Shown here one piece after another: positions 29,097-39,041 of a stretch of DNA of 64,000 nt; positions within the stretch are counted from its first letter, which is position 1, and every line of letters starts with the position of its first letter. The DNA is taken from positions 20,004-84,003 of the forward strand of contig NZ_JAYKTS010000020.1 in the NCBI RefSeq assembly GCF_037024155.1, in the 5' to 3' direction. The stretch is from Bacillus sp. 2205SS5-2. Its GTDB lineage: Bacteria; Bacillota; Bacilli; Bacillales; Bacillaceae_K. Below the pieces are notes generated by a model. That model was not told where the DNA came from, did not search any database, and saw only the letters and a program-made list of their open reading frames with translations. A program made the position numbers and the translations under genes.

Positions 29097-30836
29097 ATGA
29101 TGAAAACACAAAAAATACCGAAACATTTACAAAAATATGTAGTTAATCAAGAGTATGACCAATACAGCAGTATTGATCAAGCTGTATGGAGATTTGTGAT
29201 GCGTCAAAATAAACATTTTTTGCAGAATACTGCTCACGAAGCATATAGCAAAGGACTAGAGTCTTCTGTAATCTCAATAGATAAGATTCCTAATGTTGAT
29301 GAGGAAATGAATGAAACACTCTCTGAAATTGGGTGGGGAGCAGTCAATATCGATGGATTTATTCCTGGGGTTGTGTTTTTTGATTTTCAAGCACATGGAC
29401 TGTTACCGATTGCATCAGATATTCGAAAATTGGAAAATATTCAATATACTCCTGCCCCAGATATTATTCATGAAGCGGCTGGACATGCACCGATTTTATA
29501 TAATGAAACGTTTTCTCGATACGTAAAACTATTTGGAGAAATCGGTTCAAAAGCGCTAGCCACAAAAGAAGAACATGAGGTTTTTGAGGCCACAAGAGAT
29601 TATTCTAATCTACTTGAAAGCGGTATTGCCTCAGCAACAGAAATTTCAAATGCGAAACGGGTAATGGAACAAAAGCAATCACAAGTTACTGGATTATCAG
29701 AAGCAGAAGAAATTTCTCGATTATACTGGTGGACTGTTGAGTATGGCTTAGTAGGATCGATTACTAATCCTAAAATTTACGGCGCTGGACTGTTATCATC
29801 TGTATCAGAAGGAAGAAATAGTCTGACAGACCAAGTGGAGAAAATACCGTTTGCACTTCAAAAAGTTATCTCTTCTTCTTTTGATATAACAAAGCCTCAA
29901 CCCCAGCTTTTCGTTAGTGAAGACTTTGCAGAATTAATACATGCTGTAAAGGAATTTTCTGAAACGATGGCGTGGAAACAAGGTGGAACAAAAAGTCTAG
30001 AAAAAGCTATTCAATCAGCTCGAACAGCTACGATTGTCTATAGTTCTGGTCTGCAAGTAACAGGAACACTTTCTTCCATCACGAAAAACATTCAGGGTGA
30101 AGCGATTTACATGAAGACAGATGGAAAGACCTCTTTAAATTCTAACAATGTAGAGCTATTTGGTCACAGTGTAGCTACCCATACAGATGGATTTGGTTCA
30201 CCAATTGGAGGGTTAAGGGACTTTGTCAAACCGTTAGAACAATGGTCGGACAATGAACTATCCCGGGCTGGTATTGTACTCAATCAATTTTGTGAGCTTC
30301 ACTTTGCTAGTGGAATTATCGTAAAAGGAATTCCGGTCGATATGGTAAGAGATAAAGAAATCATTCAATTAATTTCTTTTACAAACTGTACGGTTAATTA
30401 TAAAGAAGAGGTACTATTTCAAGAATCTTGGGGTCAGTATGATATGGCAGTTGGGTCTGAAATAATATCAGTATTTGCAGGTGCAGCGGATTCAGAAGCC
30501 TTTTTTGCTGATGAAGTAGTGGAGTTGAATTCTAAAGTGAGAGAATTACAACCCAGTCCAATCGAGAATATGTATTCAAGAGTACGTCAATTACGGGAAA
30601 ATGCGGAGTATGTTGTTGAATTAGAAGAAGTATTGCCGGATCTTATCGATGAATTAACGGAAGTATCTGCAGATGATTGGTTACTACGAATTGAAATACT
30701 AGAATTACTTTTAAAAAATGATCTACTACCTAATAAACAGGCTGAATTGTTTAGCCAATTAGAGGCAATACGTGATTTGAAGGACGAGTACAAAGAGCTA
30801 ATTGATCGTGGGCTGATGATTATAGATTCTGAATGA
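29097..30836 (+). CDS. phhA: Phenylalanine 4-monooxygenase (aromatic amino acid hydroxylase)
   Basis: Iron- and pterin-dependent conversion of phenylalanine to tyrosine. The iron ligands are visible: H125 and H130 in IIHEAAGHAP and E215 in WWTVEYGL. The 85-residue gap between H130 and E215 is longer than the roughly 40 in short bacterial enzymes, because a helical insert lies there. At 579 residues it is about twice the size of proteobacterial PhhA: the extra C-terminal part (after about residue 280) carries no recognised domain except a helical end. GGAGG precedes ATG 29097. It is controlled by a Tyr-type T-box. Confidence 0.9.
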   Translation: MMKTQKIPKHLQKYVVNQEYDQYSSIDQAVWRFVMRQNKHFLQNTAHEAYSKGLESSVISIDKIPNVDEEMNETLSEIGWGAVNIDGFIPGVVFFDFQAHGLLPIASDIRKLENIQYTPAPDIIHEAAGHAPILYNETFSRYVKLFGEIGSKALATKEEHEVFEATRDYSNLLESGIASATEISNAKRVMEQKQSQVTGLSEAEEISRLYWWTVEYGLVGSITNPKIYGAGLLSSVSEGRNSLTDQVEKIPFALQKVISSSFDITKPQPQLFVSEDFAELIHAVKEFSETMAWKQGGTKSLEKAIQSARTATIVYSSGLQVTGTLSSITKNIQGEAIYMKTDGKTSLNSNNVELFGHSVATHTDGFGSPIGGLRDFVKPLEQWSDNELSRAGIVLNQFCELHFASGIIVKGIPVDMVRDKEIIQLISFTNCTVNYKEEVLFQESWGQYDMAVGSEIISVFAGAADSEAFFADEVVELNSKVRELQPSPIENMYSRVRQLRENAEYVVELEEVLPDLIDELTEVSADDWLLRIEILELLLKNDLLPNKQAELFSQLEAIRDLKDEYKELIDRGLMIIDSE

Positions 30837-30873
30837 GTAAATCATCCTCGTTAATGAGTATCTTAGGTTGAGA

Positions 30874-30912
30874 AAAAGGAGAGCAGATATAATATCTGCT
30901 CTCCTTTTTTTG
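30874..30912 (+). terminator. Hydroxylase terminator
   Basis: A long stem AAAAGGAGAGCAGATA/TATCTGCTCTCCTTTT followed by further Ts. It also serves the convergent gene. Confidence 0.92.
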
Positions 30913-30921
30913 CAACAATAG

Positions 30922-31812
30922 CTAAAAAAATAGTTTCGGTTTTGTACCTCTATAGCCTCTTCGAAAGTGAGGTGCAGAGTTTGTCGTGGTTAGTGACTCA
31001 CAGGCATTGTCAAAATCAAAAGGAATGGATTGTTCATAGGGTGGTGGTAGTAAGTCAACGGGGCGTCTGGACGAGAGGGGGATGTCGATGATCCCTCGAG
31101 ATTCATCCCGATTATTCCGAATTTCTTCTATCACAATTTGACCAACTTCTCTGCCCAATTTCAAGCCCTCTGAATTATCTACAGGGAAATGTACACCTGC
31201 ATACAATCGGGACGCAGCACATTCTTCTGCTAATTCATGAAGTCTTCTTCTCATGCTAGGAAAAAAATAGCCCAGAATAACTTCTGCTGCACCGGCGATA
31301 GCAGCATGACCTGATGGATAGGAAGGGTGTCTAGGAGTACATATATAAGTTTTAAGCGTAGGATCTAATTGATTGGGTCGAGCGACATTCCACTCAAATT
31401 TATAGTACCAAGTCGCAACAAATGCATCATTTAGTCCAGCATATAGAATAGATAAAATCCTTGCTGCACGTGGGGCTTCAACTCCAAAAGAGTCGATCAA
31501 TTTATCGGCTATGGGTGTCCATTGTTTTGTCGCAGGCCCTCGTGACCAGTAAGTGGCAATCGTTTTTTCCCGTTCGGTTAAGTTAGCGAGAGTACTTTTG
31601 ACTTTTTTTAATTCAGTTTCCCAGTGTATGCGATCGGGAGAGAGAATATTAAAGTGAATAGCTTCACCATCTCTTGTGCTGAAGTTGGAGCCCTCACGTT
31701 TGATGTAAAAAGTTGGCCATGAAGAGGTATAAGGAGCTTCTGGGTTTGATGGAGAAAAATCTTCGCCAGCATATGGAACTTCATTCCATAAAGGTATATC
31801 ATTATTGCTCAT
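30922..31812 (-). CDS. Vanadium-dependent haloperoxidase/PAP2 superfamily protein
   Basis: A 296-residue protein with the three PAP2/haloperoxidase blocks: KFEWNVARPNQ (about 137-147), PSYPSGHAAIAGA with the SGH motif (about 160-172) and SRLYAGVHFPVDN with the R-H pair (about 203-215). Related Bacillus proteins are annotated as vanadium-dependent haloperoxidases or acid phosphatases; motifs cannot separate the two. No signal peptide is seen. ATG 31812 is chosen because GGGGGTG lies 8 bases before it; a GTG three codons upstream is inside that site. Confidence 0.82.
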   Translation of the reverse strand: MSNNDIPLWNEVPYAGEDFSPSNPEAPYTSSWPTFYIKREGSNFSTRDGEAIHFNILSPDRIHWETELKKVKSTLANLTEREKTIATYWSRGPATKQWTPIADKLIDSFGVEAPRAARILSILYAGLNDAFVATWYYKFEWNVARPNQLDPTLKTYICTPRHPSYPSGHAAIAGAAEVILGYFFPSMRRRLHELAEECAASRLYAGVHFPVDNSEGLKLGREVGQIVIEEIRNNRDESRGIIDIPLSSRRPVDLLPPPYEQSIPFDFDNACESLTTTNSAPHFRRGYRGTKPKLFF

Positions 31813-31880
31813 AATTTTCACCCCCTTTTTATTAGATTATGCAAATTTGTTAAAGAGGTTTAGACGATGTTAGAGAAAAT

Positions 31881-32375
31881 TTATGAGCGAATCTTCACTG
31901 CTGTACCGATTGGAATAATGCTTGCGAGCTCTTCAACGTCCGCATTGTACATTCGAACGCAGCCTTTGGAGACAAATTTGCCAATGGAGGAAGGGTTATT
32001 TGTTCCGTGTATTCCGTAGTGCTTTTTCGACAAACTCATCCATATCGTCCCAAACGGACCCCCTGGGTTCGGTGCTTTATTAATAATGATATAGTTGCCA
32101 ATCGGGGTTGAACTGAGCATTTTCCCTACCCCAACGGGATAGACCTTTTGGGTTTGATTGTTATAAGTAAGGGTGAGTGTTCGGTTAGTTAGATTGATGT
32201 TAATTTGGTAGGGGATTGTGTCAGGAGAGGGATATCCTGGAATAGTTATTTGTTGACCGACATAAATAAGATCAGGGTTGATACCGGGGTTGACTTGAAG
32301 AATAGATTGAAGGGGAGTTCGGTAGTCTTCTGAAATGGCAAAAAGCGTTTCACCAGATTTAACAGTATGTAACAT
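31881..32375 (-). CDS. ykuD: LysM-L,D-transpeptidase, YkuD type
   Basis: A 164-residue enzyme that makes 3-3 crosslinks in peptidoglycan. A LysM domain occupies residues 1-47 ([13 protein letters not shown]) and the YkuD catalytic domain about 56-164, with H123 in IHGTNN and the nucleophile C139 in SKGCVRMYN. Length and layout equal B. subtilis YkuD (164 residues), which has no signal peptide and is linked to the spore wall. AAAGGAGG precedes the ATG. It lies 68 bp behind the haloperoxidase start on the same strand, separately controlled as far as can be seen. Confidence 0.92.
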   Translation of the reverse strand: MLHTVKSGETLFAISEDYRTPLQSILQVNPGINPDLIYVGQQITIPGYPSPDTIPYQININLTNRTLTLTYNNQTQKVYPVGVGKMLSSTPIGNYIIINKAPNPGGPFGTIWMSLSKKHYGIHGTNNPSSIGKFVSKGCVRMYNADVEELASIIPIGTAVKIRS

Positions 32376-32570
32376 TTTTATGGCCTCCTTTATTTACCTC
32401 ACTATATGCAAGTGAATTTTGGTGAGTGAAGGCTGATTTTTGATGATTGTTGCCTTTCGCACTAAATCTTATTTTGCGACAAAGATTGTCTTCGGGGGTA
32501 TTTTTGCATTATTTTCAATTCGTTGGGTGAACACAGTGGACCTCTAATGATTTTTACAGAAGTCTGTTTT

Positions 32571-32653
32571 CGCTAAGATTGCTACTATTCGAACCAGTCT
32601 ATCAGCTGTTAAATTGCTTTGCACCGGGCATTTTTTCGTCTATTATTGATGAA
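32571..32653 (-). repeat. Split family A repeat, first part
   Basis: In minus orientation this is the A right half (TCTGTTTTCGC, CGAACCAGTCTAT, GGGCATTTTTTCGTCTATT). It stops at TTGATGAA, where the 1.45-kb element starts. Confidence 0.75.
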
Positions 32654-32760
32654 AATGAGTATGCCGTTAGCTCAGAAAGACTCACTGTTTCAGTTGATAT
32701 AAGATTCTCTTACTGACTTGCAATATCGTTGAACTTTCAATTTCAAACTAGGTTATAGAT

Positions 32761-32880
32761 TTCCGCTCCAGGCACTCGCTTTCCGCGGGGCGGGCGGTGA
32801 GCCTCCTCGGCGGAAGAACGCGCCTGTGGGGTCTCACCTGTCCCGCTAATCCCGCAGGAGTCGAGTGCCTTCCGCTCCAA
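32761..32880. repeat. GC-rich Bacillaceae hairpin repeat (family C)
   Basis: GCACTCGCTTTCCGCGGGGC near the left end and GCAGGAGTCGAGTGCCTTCC near the right end form an imperfect palindrome of about 120 bp. Base composition is far richer in GC than its surroundings. Similar hairpins are scattered in many Bacillaceae genomes. Confidence 0.75.
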
Positions 32881-32899
32881 TTTTTTAATTTACAAATGC

Positions 32900-33535
32900 G
32901 TGGTCTAACTCCACCGTCTTTAGACGGTATCCGCTTTTAGCCTTGTCTTTAAATGTCCATACTTACGATAGAGGTGAGAGTATAGACGGTTATCAAAAAA
33001 GTAGTCATGCGGTATTTGATATAAAATATCATGTTATATGGGTTACGAAATATAGATATAAAGTTCTACATGGACCAATTGCCAAAAGAACAAGAGAATT
33101 AATAAGGCAAGGCTGCGAAGCAAGAGGAATCACGATTTTGCAAGGGAGTGTGGGGAAAGATCATATCCACTTATTGCTATCTTGTCCTCCAAGCCTAGCA
33201 CCAAGTAAAATAATGCAGTACTTGAAAGGACGATCATCAAGACTCCTCCAGGATGAGTTTCCTGAATTAAAGAAGAGATTTTGGGGACAACATCTATGGG
33301 CGAGAGGATATTTCTGCGCAACAGTTGGAACGGTAACAGAAGAAATCATTCGAAACTATATAGCCAACCAGTTTGGTGATGGAAAAGACGATATATTCAA
33401 GATTGAGGAGTGAGTTTAGTCAAATTCAGTATGCTTCAGCTTAGGTACTTTGAGAAGACTTGAGTCTTGAATTGCGACTTTAGTCGGTGACATTTATGTC
33501 TAAATCCACCTGCTTTAGCGGGTGGTCGTTTAAGT
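32900..33535 (+). mobile_element. IS200/IS605-family insertion sequence (tnpA only)
   Basis: A hairpin at each end with the same TTTA loop: ACCGTC-TTTA-GACGGT (32913-32928) on the left and CCACCTGC-TTTA-GCGGGTGG (33506-33525) on the right. They flank a single Y1 transposase gene. There are no inverted terminal repeats or target duplication, as expected of single-strand transposition. The precise ends are estimated. Confidence 0.75.
32943..33413 (+). CDS. tnpA: IS200-type Y1 transposase TnpA
   Basis: A 156-residue HUH single-strand transposase. It has the opening SSHAVFDIKYHVIWVTKYRY, the HUH pair H74-I-H76 in GKDHIHLLL and the catalytic tyrosine Y139 in EIIRNYIANQ, so the catalytic set is complete. 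It cuts and rejoins the top strand at sites next to the end hairpins. The start is uncertain: TTG 32943 opens the frame but has no clear ribosome-binding site, and the conserved fold begins about residue 17. No tnpB partner is present. Confidence 0.9.
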   Translation: MSLNVHTYDRGESIDGYQKSSHAVFDIKYHVIWVTKYRYKVLHGPIAKRTRELIRQGCEARGITILQGSVGKDHIHLLLSCPPSLAPSKIMQYLKGRSSRLLQDEFPELKKRFWGQHLWARGYFCATVGTVTEEIIRNYIANQFGDGKDDIFKIEE

Positions 33536-33539
33536 ATAC

Positions 33540-34079
33540 AAATTATTAAAGGCTTATATAAGGTCCTATTTCTCGTAGATTTTCATTCGCATTAAGTCCA
33601 TAGGTTGAAAGAAATAGACTATCCATCTGTCTCTTAAAGGGAGGATGTACAATCAAAGTTTTACTTCTTTCAATTCATATTCAGAAGGATCATACTTTCC
33701 TTTCTCACAAGTAACTCAAACCTATCTTACTTGAGTCTTGGTAACATTGTCAGCAGTATCTATCAAAATAACGAATCGCTACCTGAAGTAAATCATAGAA
33801 ATAATTGAATTTGTCTTCTTTTTTGAACAAAGTTAATCCAATTGGAGTCATGTACCATTTCTGTGAATGATGGTGCAGCTATCGGATTTCCATTACGATT
33901 CCAAGTGTGACTTGATAAGAGTTTTTTAGCTGTGCTAACGGATTCACTACAAGTTCGATAAAGTGAAAAACTTTTATTAAAGCGATTAAATAAACTTGTT
34001 CATAGTAAACTTCTTCAAGTACTAGACTAGCATTGCTTTCGTCAACAATCTGGACATCTATTTGGACATCCTTACAAAA
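33540..34079 (-). pseudogene. Decayed coding DNA inside the 1.45-kb element
   Basis: The minus strand shows protein-like runs in two frames: DVQIVDESNASLVLEEVYYE (about 34000-34060), then after a frameshift SLYRTCSESVSTAKKLLSSH, followed by APSFTEMVHDSNWINFVQK (about 33810-33950). Stops break the rest. The first part extends into the terminal inverted repeat and the family A sequence, so an apparent 93-codon frame there is partly repeat-derived. It may be the remains of the element's own gene. No family is recognised. Confidence 0.35.
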
Positions 34080-34103
34080 TTCTGAGCAAAAGGGATACTC
34101 ATT

Positions 34104-34172
34104 TTGATGAATAAAAAAACAAAATGAAGGATTTAATTTAAAATTAGCTGAAATAGCCACAATGAATACGAA
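34104..34172 (-). repeat. Split family A repeat, second part
   Basis: TTGATGAATAAA to GAAATAGCCACAATGAATAC is the left half of A in minus orientation, completing the copy that begins at 32571. Positions 34173-34320 contain two hairpins (ACCCCCAT/ATGGGGGT near 34173-34218; CTAAGAT/ATCTTAG near 34266-34281) of unknown role. Confidence 0.7.
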
Positions 34173-34549
34173 ACCCCCATGTCCTTCTCAGACACCGCAA
34201 TAGATGGAAATGGGGGTGTAGTGGTTAAATCTTAATCCTTTCAGTCAACGATGATAAAGTAGGTACTAAGATGATCTTAGCACCTGAAAGAGAGACAAGT
34301 TGACAACCATTTCCGGCGGTGCCTCTAGCGGAATTATGCATTGTTAAGACTGTGTACACTTTCACTATAAACTTTATGAAAGTGCAGGTAAAAAGAAAGA
34401 AAGCAACAAAAAAGAATTCTGTCTACTTTTCAAAAAAATGGGTTAGCCAGTTTAGGAGGGTGCTTTTTTGTGCCAAAATCAGCATCAAAACCCATTTTCG
34501 TATAAAAAGAGCCCAAGTGAAAAAGAAAAAAACCTTGCAGATGCAAGGT

Positions 34550-35170
34550 TTAATGAACTTGACGGTAAACACCAATCACTTTTCCTAGTATACTTACACT
34601 TTGGAGAATGATGGGTTGCATCGTAGGATTTTCAGGTTGTAAGCGGATAAAGTTTGTTTCTTTGAAAAAACGTTTACAGGTTGCTTCATCTTCATCAGTC
34701 ATCGCAACGACAATCTCTCCATTGTTGGCTGTTTGCTGTTGACGAACAATCACGTAGTCACCGTCTAAGATCCCAGCATCGATCATACTGTCTCCCATAA
34801 TTTCAAGCATGAAGACCGGTTCATCTGCAGGAGCTAACCTTTCGGGCAAAGGAAAGTACTCTTCAACGTTTTCAATCGCTGTAATTGGAATACCAGCGGT
34901 AACTTTACCTACCATTGGTACATTGACAACACGTTGTCGTGGGATTTGATCCACCTCTAAATCTAAAATTTCGATTGCACGGGGTTTAGTTGGGTCCCTG
35001 CGGATCAAACCTTTGCTTTCTAATCGTGCTAAATGTCCATGAACAGTAGAACTAGATGCTAATCCTACCGCTTCGCCGATTTCTCTTACAGAAGGTGGAT
35101 AGCCTTTTACTTTTACTTCTTGCTTAATAAATTCAAGAATATCTTGTTGCCTTTTTGATAGTTTTGTCAT
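34550..35170 (-). CDS. lexA: SOS repressor LexA
   Basis: Represses SOS genes and cleaves itself when RecA filaments form. The winged helix (residues 1-65) has [20 protein letters not shown]. The cleavage bond is A92-G93 in KVTAGIP, and the catalytic dyad is S128 in GDSM and K166 in ATCKRF. I start at ATG 35170 (MTKLSKRQ) behind GAGGTG, equal to B. subtilis; an in-frame upstream start adds eight residues without support. 206 residues. It is divergent from yneA with shared LexA boxes. Confidence 0.97.
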   Translation of the reverse strand: MTKLSKRQQDILEFIKQEVKVKGYPPSVREIGEAVGLASSSTVHGHLARLESKGLIRRDPTKPRAIEILDLEVDQIPRQRVVNVPMVGKVTAGIPITAIENVEEYFPLPERLAPADEPVFMLEIMGDSMIDAGILDGDYVIVRQQQTANNGEIVVAMTDEDEATCKRFFKETNFIRLQPENPTMQPIILQSVSILGKVIGVYRQVH

Positions 35171-35232
35171 TATCTGCACCTCAAATCTCTTCAATCTCTT
35201 AAACTTATTATATCATTATTTTTTGTTAGATA

Positions 35233-35308
35233 CAAACATAAGTTCTAGTTTTAGTTGACAACGAACATTCGTTCCTATTATAATGTAATTAATACGAACA
35301 AACATTCG
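35233..35308. promoter_or_regulatory. Three LexA boxes and the yneA promoter
   Basis: Boxes: CAAACATAAGTTCT (35233-35246), CGAACATTCGTTCC (35262-35275) and CGAACAAACATTCG (35295-35308), against the Bacillus pattern CGAAC-N4-GTTCG. The middle one sits between TTGACA (35255-35260) and TATAAT (35279-35284) of the yneA promoter, and the third is just downstream of it. The first is nearer lexA and probably serves autoregulation. Confidence 0.88.
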
Positions 35309-35323
35309 ATAGGAGCGATGAAG

Positions 35324-36317
<994 letters not shown>

Positions 36318-36398
36318 TACTTGTTATTTTGAACACTATCTTGTAACATATCAATACAAATGATAGACGTTTAAAACAACAAGAAAGGGGAGCTTATC

Positions 36399-36632
36399 AT
36401 GTTAAATCCGGATAAACTCGCTCGATTAAATCAGCTTTCTAAAATAGCGAAAGCTGGTACATTATCAGTTGAAGAAACCATTGAGCGCCAAGATCTAAGG
36501 CAGGAATATTTATCAAATTTCCGTAATTCAATGAAATCTACCATAGAGAATACAAGAGTGATCGATCCCAATGGAAATGACGTCACTCCGCAAAAAGTAA
36601 AAGATCGACTAGATAAGAAAAAAATGCATTAA
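36399..36632 (+). CDS. ynzC: DUF896 protein YnzC
   Basis: A 77-residue protein with the DUF896 pattern LARLNQLSKIAKAGTLSVEE and RQEYLSNFRNSM, which folds as a helical hairpin. It is the last gene of the SOS-induced operon and has no known biochemical activity. A strong AAGAAAGGGGAG site precedes ATG 36399. A terminator follows at once. Confidence 0.93.
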   Translation: MLNPDKLARLNQLSKIAKAGTLSVEETIERQDLRQEYLSNFRNSMKSTIENTRVIDPNGNDVTPQKVKDRLDKKKMH

Positions 36633-36656
36633 ACCAAGAATCAATTCTTGGTTTTT
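36631..36656 (+). terminator. ynzC terminator
   Basis: AAACCAAGAA/TTCTTGGTTT with a TCAA loop, then Ts. Confidence 0.9.
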
Positions 36657-36750
36657 TGTTTGTTTTTATGTGGGAAAGCAATATTTGATAAACGAGCGGA
36701 TGATTTGGTCACTTAATGCAAATAATGTGAAGAATTATTCATCAAAATTG

Positions 36751-36779
36751 TTACAATGAATTCATTGTTGTTGTATAAA
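36751..36779 (+). promoter_or_regulatory. tkt promoter containing a perfect palindrome
   Basis: TTACAA, a 17-bp spacer and TATAAA. The 16-bp perfect palindrome ACAATGAATTCATTGT (36753-36768) overlaps the -35 hexamer and spacer, the classic place for a repressor operator. The binding protein is not known. Confidence 0.5.
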
Positions 36780-36841
36780 CTTGAAAAGACGATTAATATT
36801 AAGAATGAGTCAAATTATGACGAGAAAGGATGTAAATTTTT

Positions 36842-38845
36842 ATGTTTGATCAAATGGATTTATTAGCTGTAAATACAATTAGAACTCTTTCAATTGATGC
36901 AATTGAAAAAGCGAATTCAGGACACCCAGGAATGCCAATGGGCGCTGCGCCGATGGCCTATTCTTTATGGACTGAATTTATGAATCATAATCCAAAAAAT
37001 CCTGAATGGTTTAATCGGGACCGCTTCGTTTTATCTGCGGGACATGGATCTATGCTTTTATATAGTATGCTGCACTTGTCTGGCTATGGCTTGCCAATGG
37101 AAGAAATCAAAAACTTTCGCCAATGGGGAAGCAAAACACCTGGACACCCAGAATATGGTCATACTGTAGGAGTGGAAGCAACAACAGGACCACTTGGGCA
37201 AGGAATTGCAATGGCTGTTGGGATGGCTATGGCTGAGCGTCATCTAGCAGGTGTTTATAATAAAGATCAATTTAACCTTGTCGACCATTATACATATTCG
37301 ATTTGTGGCGATGGTGACCTAATGGAAGGAGTGTCAGCTGAAGCTTCATCATTAGCAGCTCACTTAAAGCTTGGTCGTTTAATCGTCCTGTATGATTCAA
37401 ATGACATTTCATTAGATGGAGATCTAGATCGCTCATTCTCTGAAAGTATTGAAGGTCGTTTTAAGGCATACGGTTGGCAATATTTACGTGTTGAAAATGG
37501 CACGGATCTAGATGAAATTTCTAAAGCGATTGAAGAAGCTCGTCTTGACTTAGACCGTCCTACCCTTATTGAGGTTAAAACAGTAATCGGTTTTGGGTCT
37601 CCTAATCGCGCTGGTACTTCTGGTGTTCATGGTGCTCCTCTTGGTGGAGATGAACGTACATTAACGAAAAAATCTTATGAGTGGGATTTCGAACAAGAAT
37701 TCCACGTGCCAGATGGAGTATACAATCGATTTGAAGAAAAAATTGTTCAAAGAGGGAAGCAAACTGAGCAAAAATGGAATGATTTATACGCTCAGTATAA
37801 AGAAACTCACCCTGAATTAGCGAAACAATTTGAAGCAGCCATTTCTGGAGAGCTCCCAGAGGATTGGGATGAGTTGATCCCGGTTTATAAAGAAGGAACT
37901 AGTCTTGCAAGCCGTGCTTCTTCAGGTGAAGTATTAAACGCAATTGCGCAAAAAGTACCTAGTTTTATTGGTGGATCAGCTGATTTAGCCGGATCAAATA
38001 AAACGATGATTAAAGATGTGAAAGACTTTACACCAGAATCTTATGAAGGTAGAAATATTTGGTTTGGTGTCCGTGAATTTGCGATGGGTGCCGCTTTAAA
38101 TGGTATGGCTCTACACGGTGGAGTGAATGTCTTTGGTGGAACATTCTTCGTGTTTAGTGATTATGTACGACCTGCGATTCGTCTTTCAGCGCTTATGGGA
38201 TTACCAGTCACATACGTCTTTACTCATGATAGTATTGCAGTTGGAGAAGATGGTCCAACTCACGAACCTGTTGAGCAATTACCATCTTTACGAGCGATGC
38301 CGAACTTATCCGTCATTCGCCCAGCGGACAGCAACGAAACAGCTGCTGCATGGAAAGCGGCAATGACATCTAAAAACAAACCTTCACTTCTTGTATTGAC
38401 TCGTCAAAACTTACCGACCATTCCAGGTTCGATTAAAGGGGCGAAAGAAGGAGTAGAAAAAGGAGCCTATGTGATTTCACCAAGTGATAAAGCTGAAGCA
38501 GACGCTCTTCTTTTAGCTGCTGGATCTGAAGTAGGGTTAGCAGTTGAAGCACAACAAGTACTCTTAAAAGAAGGTATCGATGTTTCTGTAGTGAGCATGC
38601 CTGCATGGGATCGTTTTGAAGAACAATCAGCCGAATATAAAAATTCGGTTATACCAAAAACAATAAAAAAACGTTTAGCAATAGAAATGGCAGCTCCACT
38701 TGGTTGGGATCGCTATGTTGGAGACGAAGGAGACATTTTAGCTATCAATGGCTTTGGTGCATCTGCTCCAGAAGGTAAAATTCTTGAAGAATATGGATTT
38801 ACCGTTGCTAATGTAGTATCTCGTCTGAAAGCTTTATTGCAATAG
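36842..38845 (+). CDS. tkt: Transketolase
   Basis: Thiamine-diphosphate enzyme of the non-oxidative pentose phosphate pathway that moves two-carbon units between sugar phosphates. The ThDP signature [13 protein letters not shown] is near residues 155-167, the N-terminal block [13 protein letters not shown] near 26-38, and the pyrimidine-domain signature [13 protein letters not shown] near 468-480. 667 residues, equal to the B. subtilis enzyme. It lies between ynzC and sirA as in B. subtilis. Its promoter carries a palindrome. Confidence 0.97.
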   Translation: MFDQMDLLAVNTIRTLSIDAIEKANSGHPGMPMGAAPMAYSLWTEFMNHNPKNPEWFNRDRFVLSAGHGSMLLYSMLHLSGYGLPMEEIKNFRQWGSKTPGHPEYGHTVGVEATTGPLGQGIAMAVGMAMAERHLAGVYNKDQFNLVDHYTYSICGDGDLMEGVSAEASSLAAHLKLGRLIVLYDSNDISLDGDLDRSFSESIEGRFKAYGWQYLRVENGTDLDEISKAIEEARLDLDRPTLIEVKTVIGFGSPNRAGTSGVHGAPLGGDERTLTKKSYEWDFEQEFHVPDGVYNRFEEKIVQRGKQTEQKWNDLYAQYKETHPELAKQFEAAISGELPEDWDELIPVYKEGTSLASRASSGEVLNAIAQKVPSFIGGSADLAGSNKTMIKDVKDFTPESYEGRNIWFGVREFAMGAALNGMALHGGVNVFGGTFFVFSDYVRPAIRLSALMGLPVTYVFTHDSIAVGEDGPTHEPVEQLPSLRAMPNLSVIRPADSNETAAAWKAAMTSKNKPSLLVLTRQNLPTIPGSIKGAKEGVEKGAYVISPSDKAEADALLLAAGSEVGLAVEAQQVLLKEGIDVSVVSMPAWDRFEEQSAEYKNSVIPKTIKKRLAIEMAAPLGWDRYVGDEGDILAINGFGASAPEGKILEEYGFTVANVVSRLKALLQ

Positions 38846-38853
38846 CTCATAGG

Positions 38854-38886
38854 AAAACTGCTGACTTACTGTCAGCAGTTTTTTTA
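38854..38886 (+). terminator. tkt terminator
   Basis: AAAACTGCTGAC/GTCAGCAGTTTT with further Ts. Confidence 0.92.
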
Positions 38887-39041
38887 CATGAAATAGAAAA
38901 AGTTGTAGCCAGATAGTCATTTAAAGATTAAACGACTGATTTCCACAAAACTAGTGCAGATTTTCATCAACATTCAACACCCTCCTTGCCTAACTATTTC
39001 TATAATAAGAAGAAAGTAGAGTTAGAAAGGGTGAGAATTTA

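Larger units (their letters stand above)
32654..34103. mobile_element. Unclassified 1.45-kb transposable element inserted in a family A repeat
   Basis: The ends are inverted: AATGAGTATGCCGTTAGC plus TCAGAA at 32654-32677 and, read inward from 34103, AATGAGTATCCCTTTTGC plus TCAGAA (34080-34103), 21 of 24 identical. The octamer TTGATGAA flanks both sides exactly (32646-32653, 34104-34111), and outside it the two halves of a family A repeat join correctly. Inside are a GC-rich hairpin repeat, an IS200-type insertion and decayed coding DNA, but no intact transposase for these ends. Family is unknown. Confidence 0.75.

Noticed and set aside
32913..32928. ACCGTCTTTAGACGGT as a transcription terminator
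   Set aside because: No T-run follows, and the matching TTTA-loop hairpin at 33506 shows these are the IS200-type end structures.
33879..34160. 93-codon minus-strand frame as a gene
   Set aside because: Its GTG start and first ~18 codons are family A repeat sequence, the next part is the element's terminal inverted repeat, and it has no ribosome-binding site.
34319..34588. 89-codon plus-strand frame (Lys-rich)
   Set aside because: It runs antisense into the end of lexA, has no ribosome-binding site and low-complexity Lys-rich composition.
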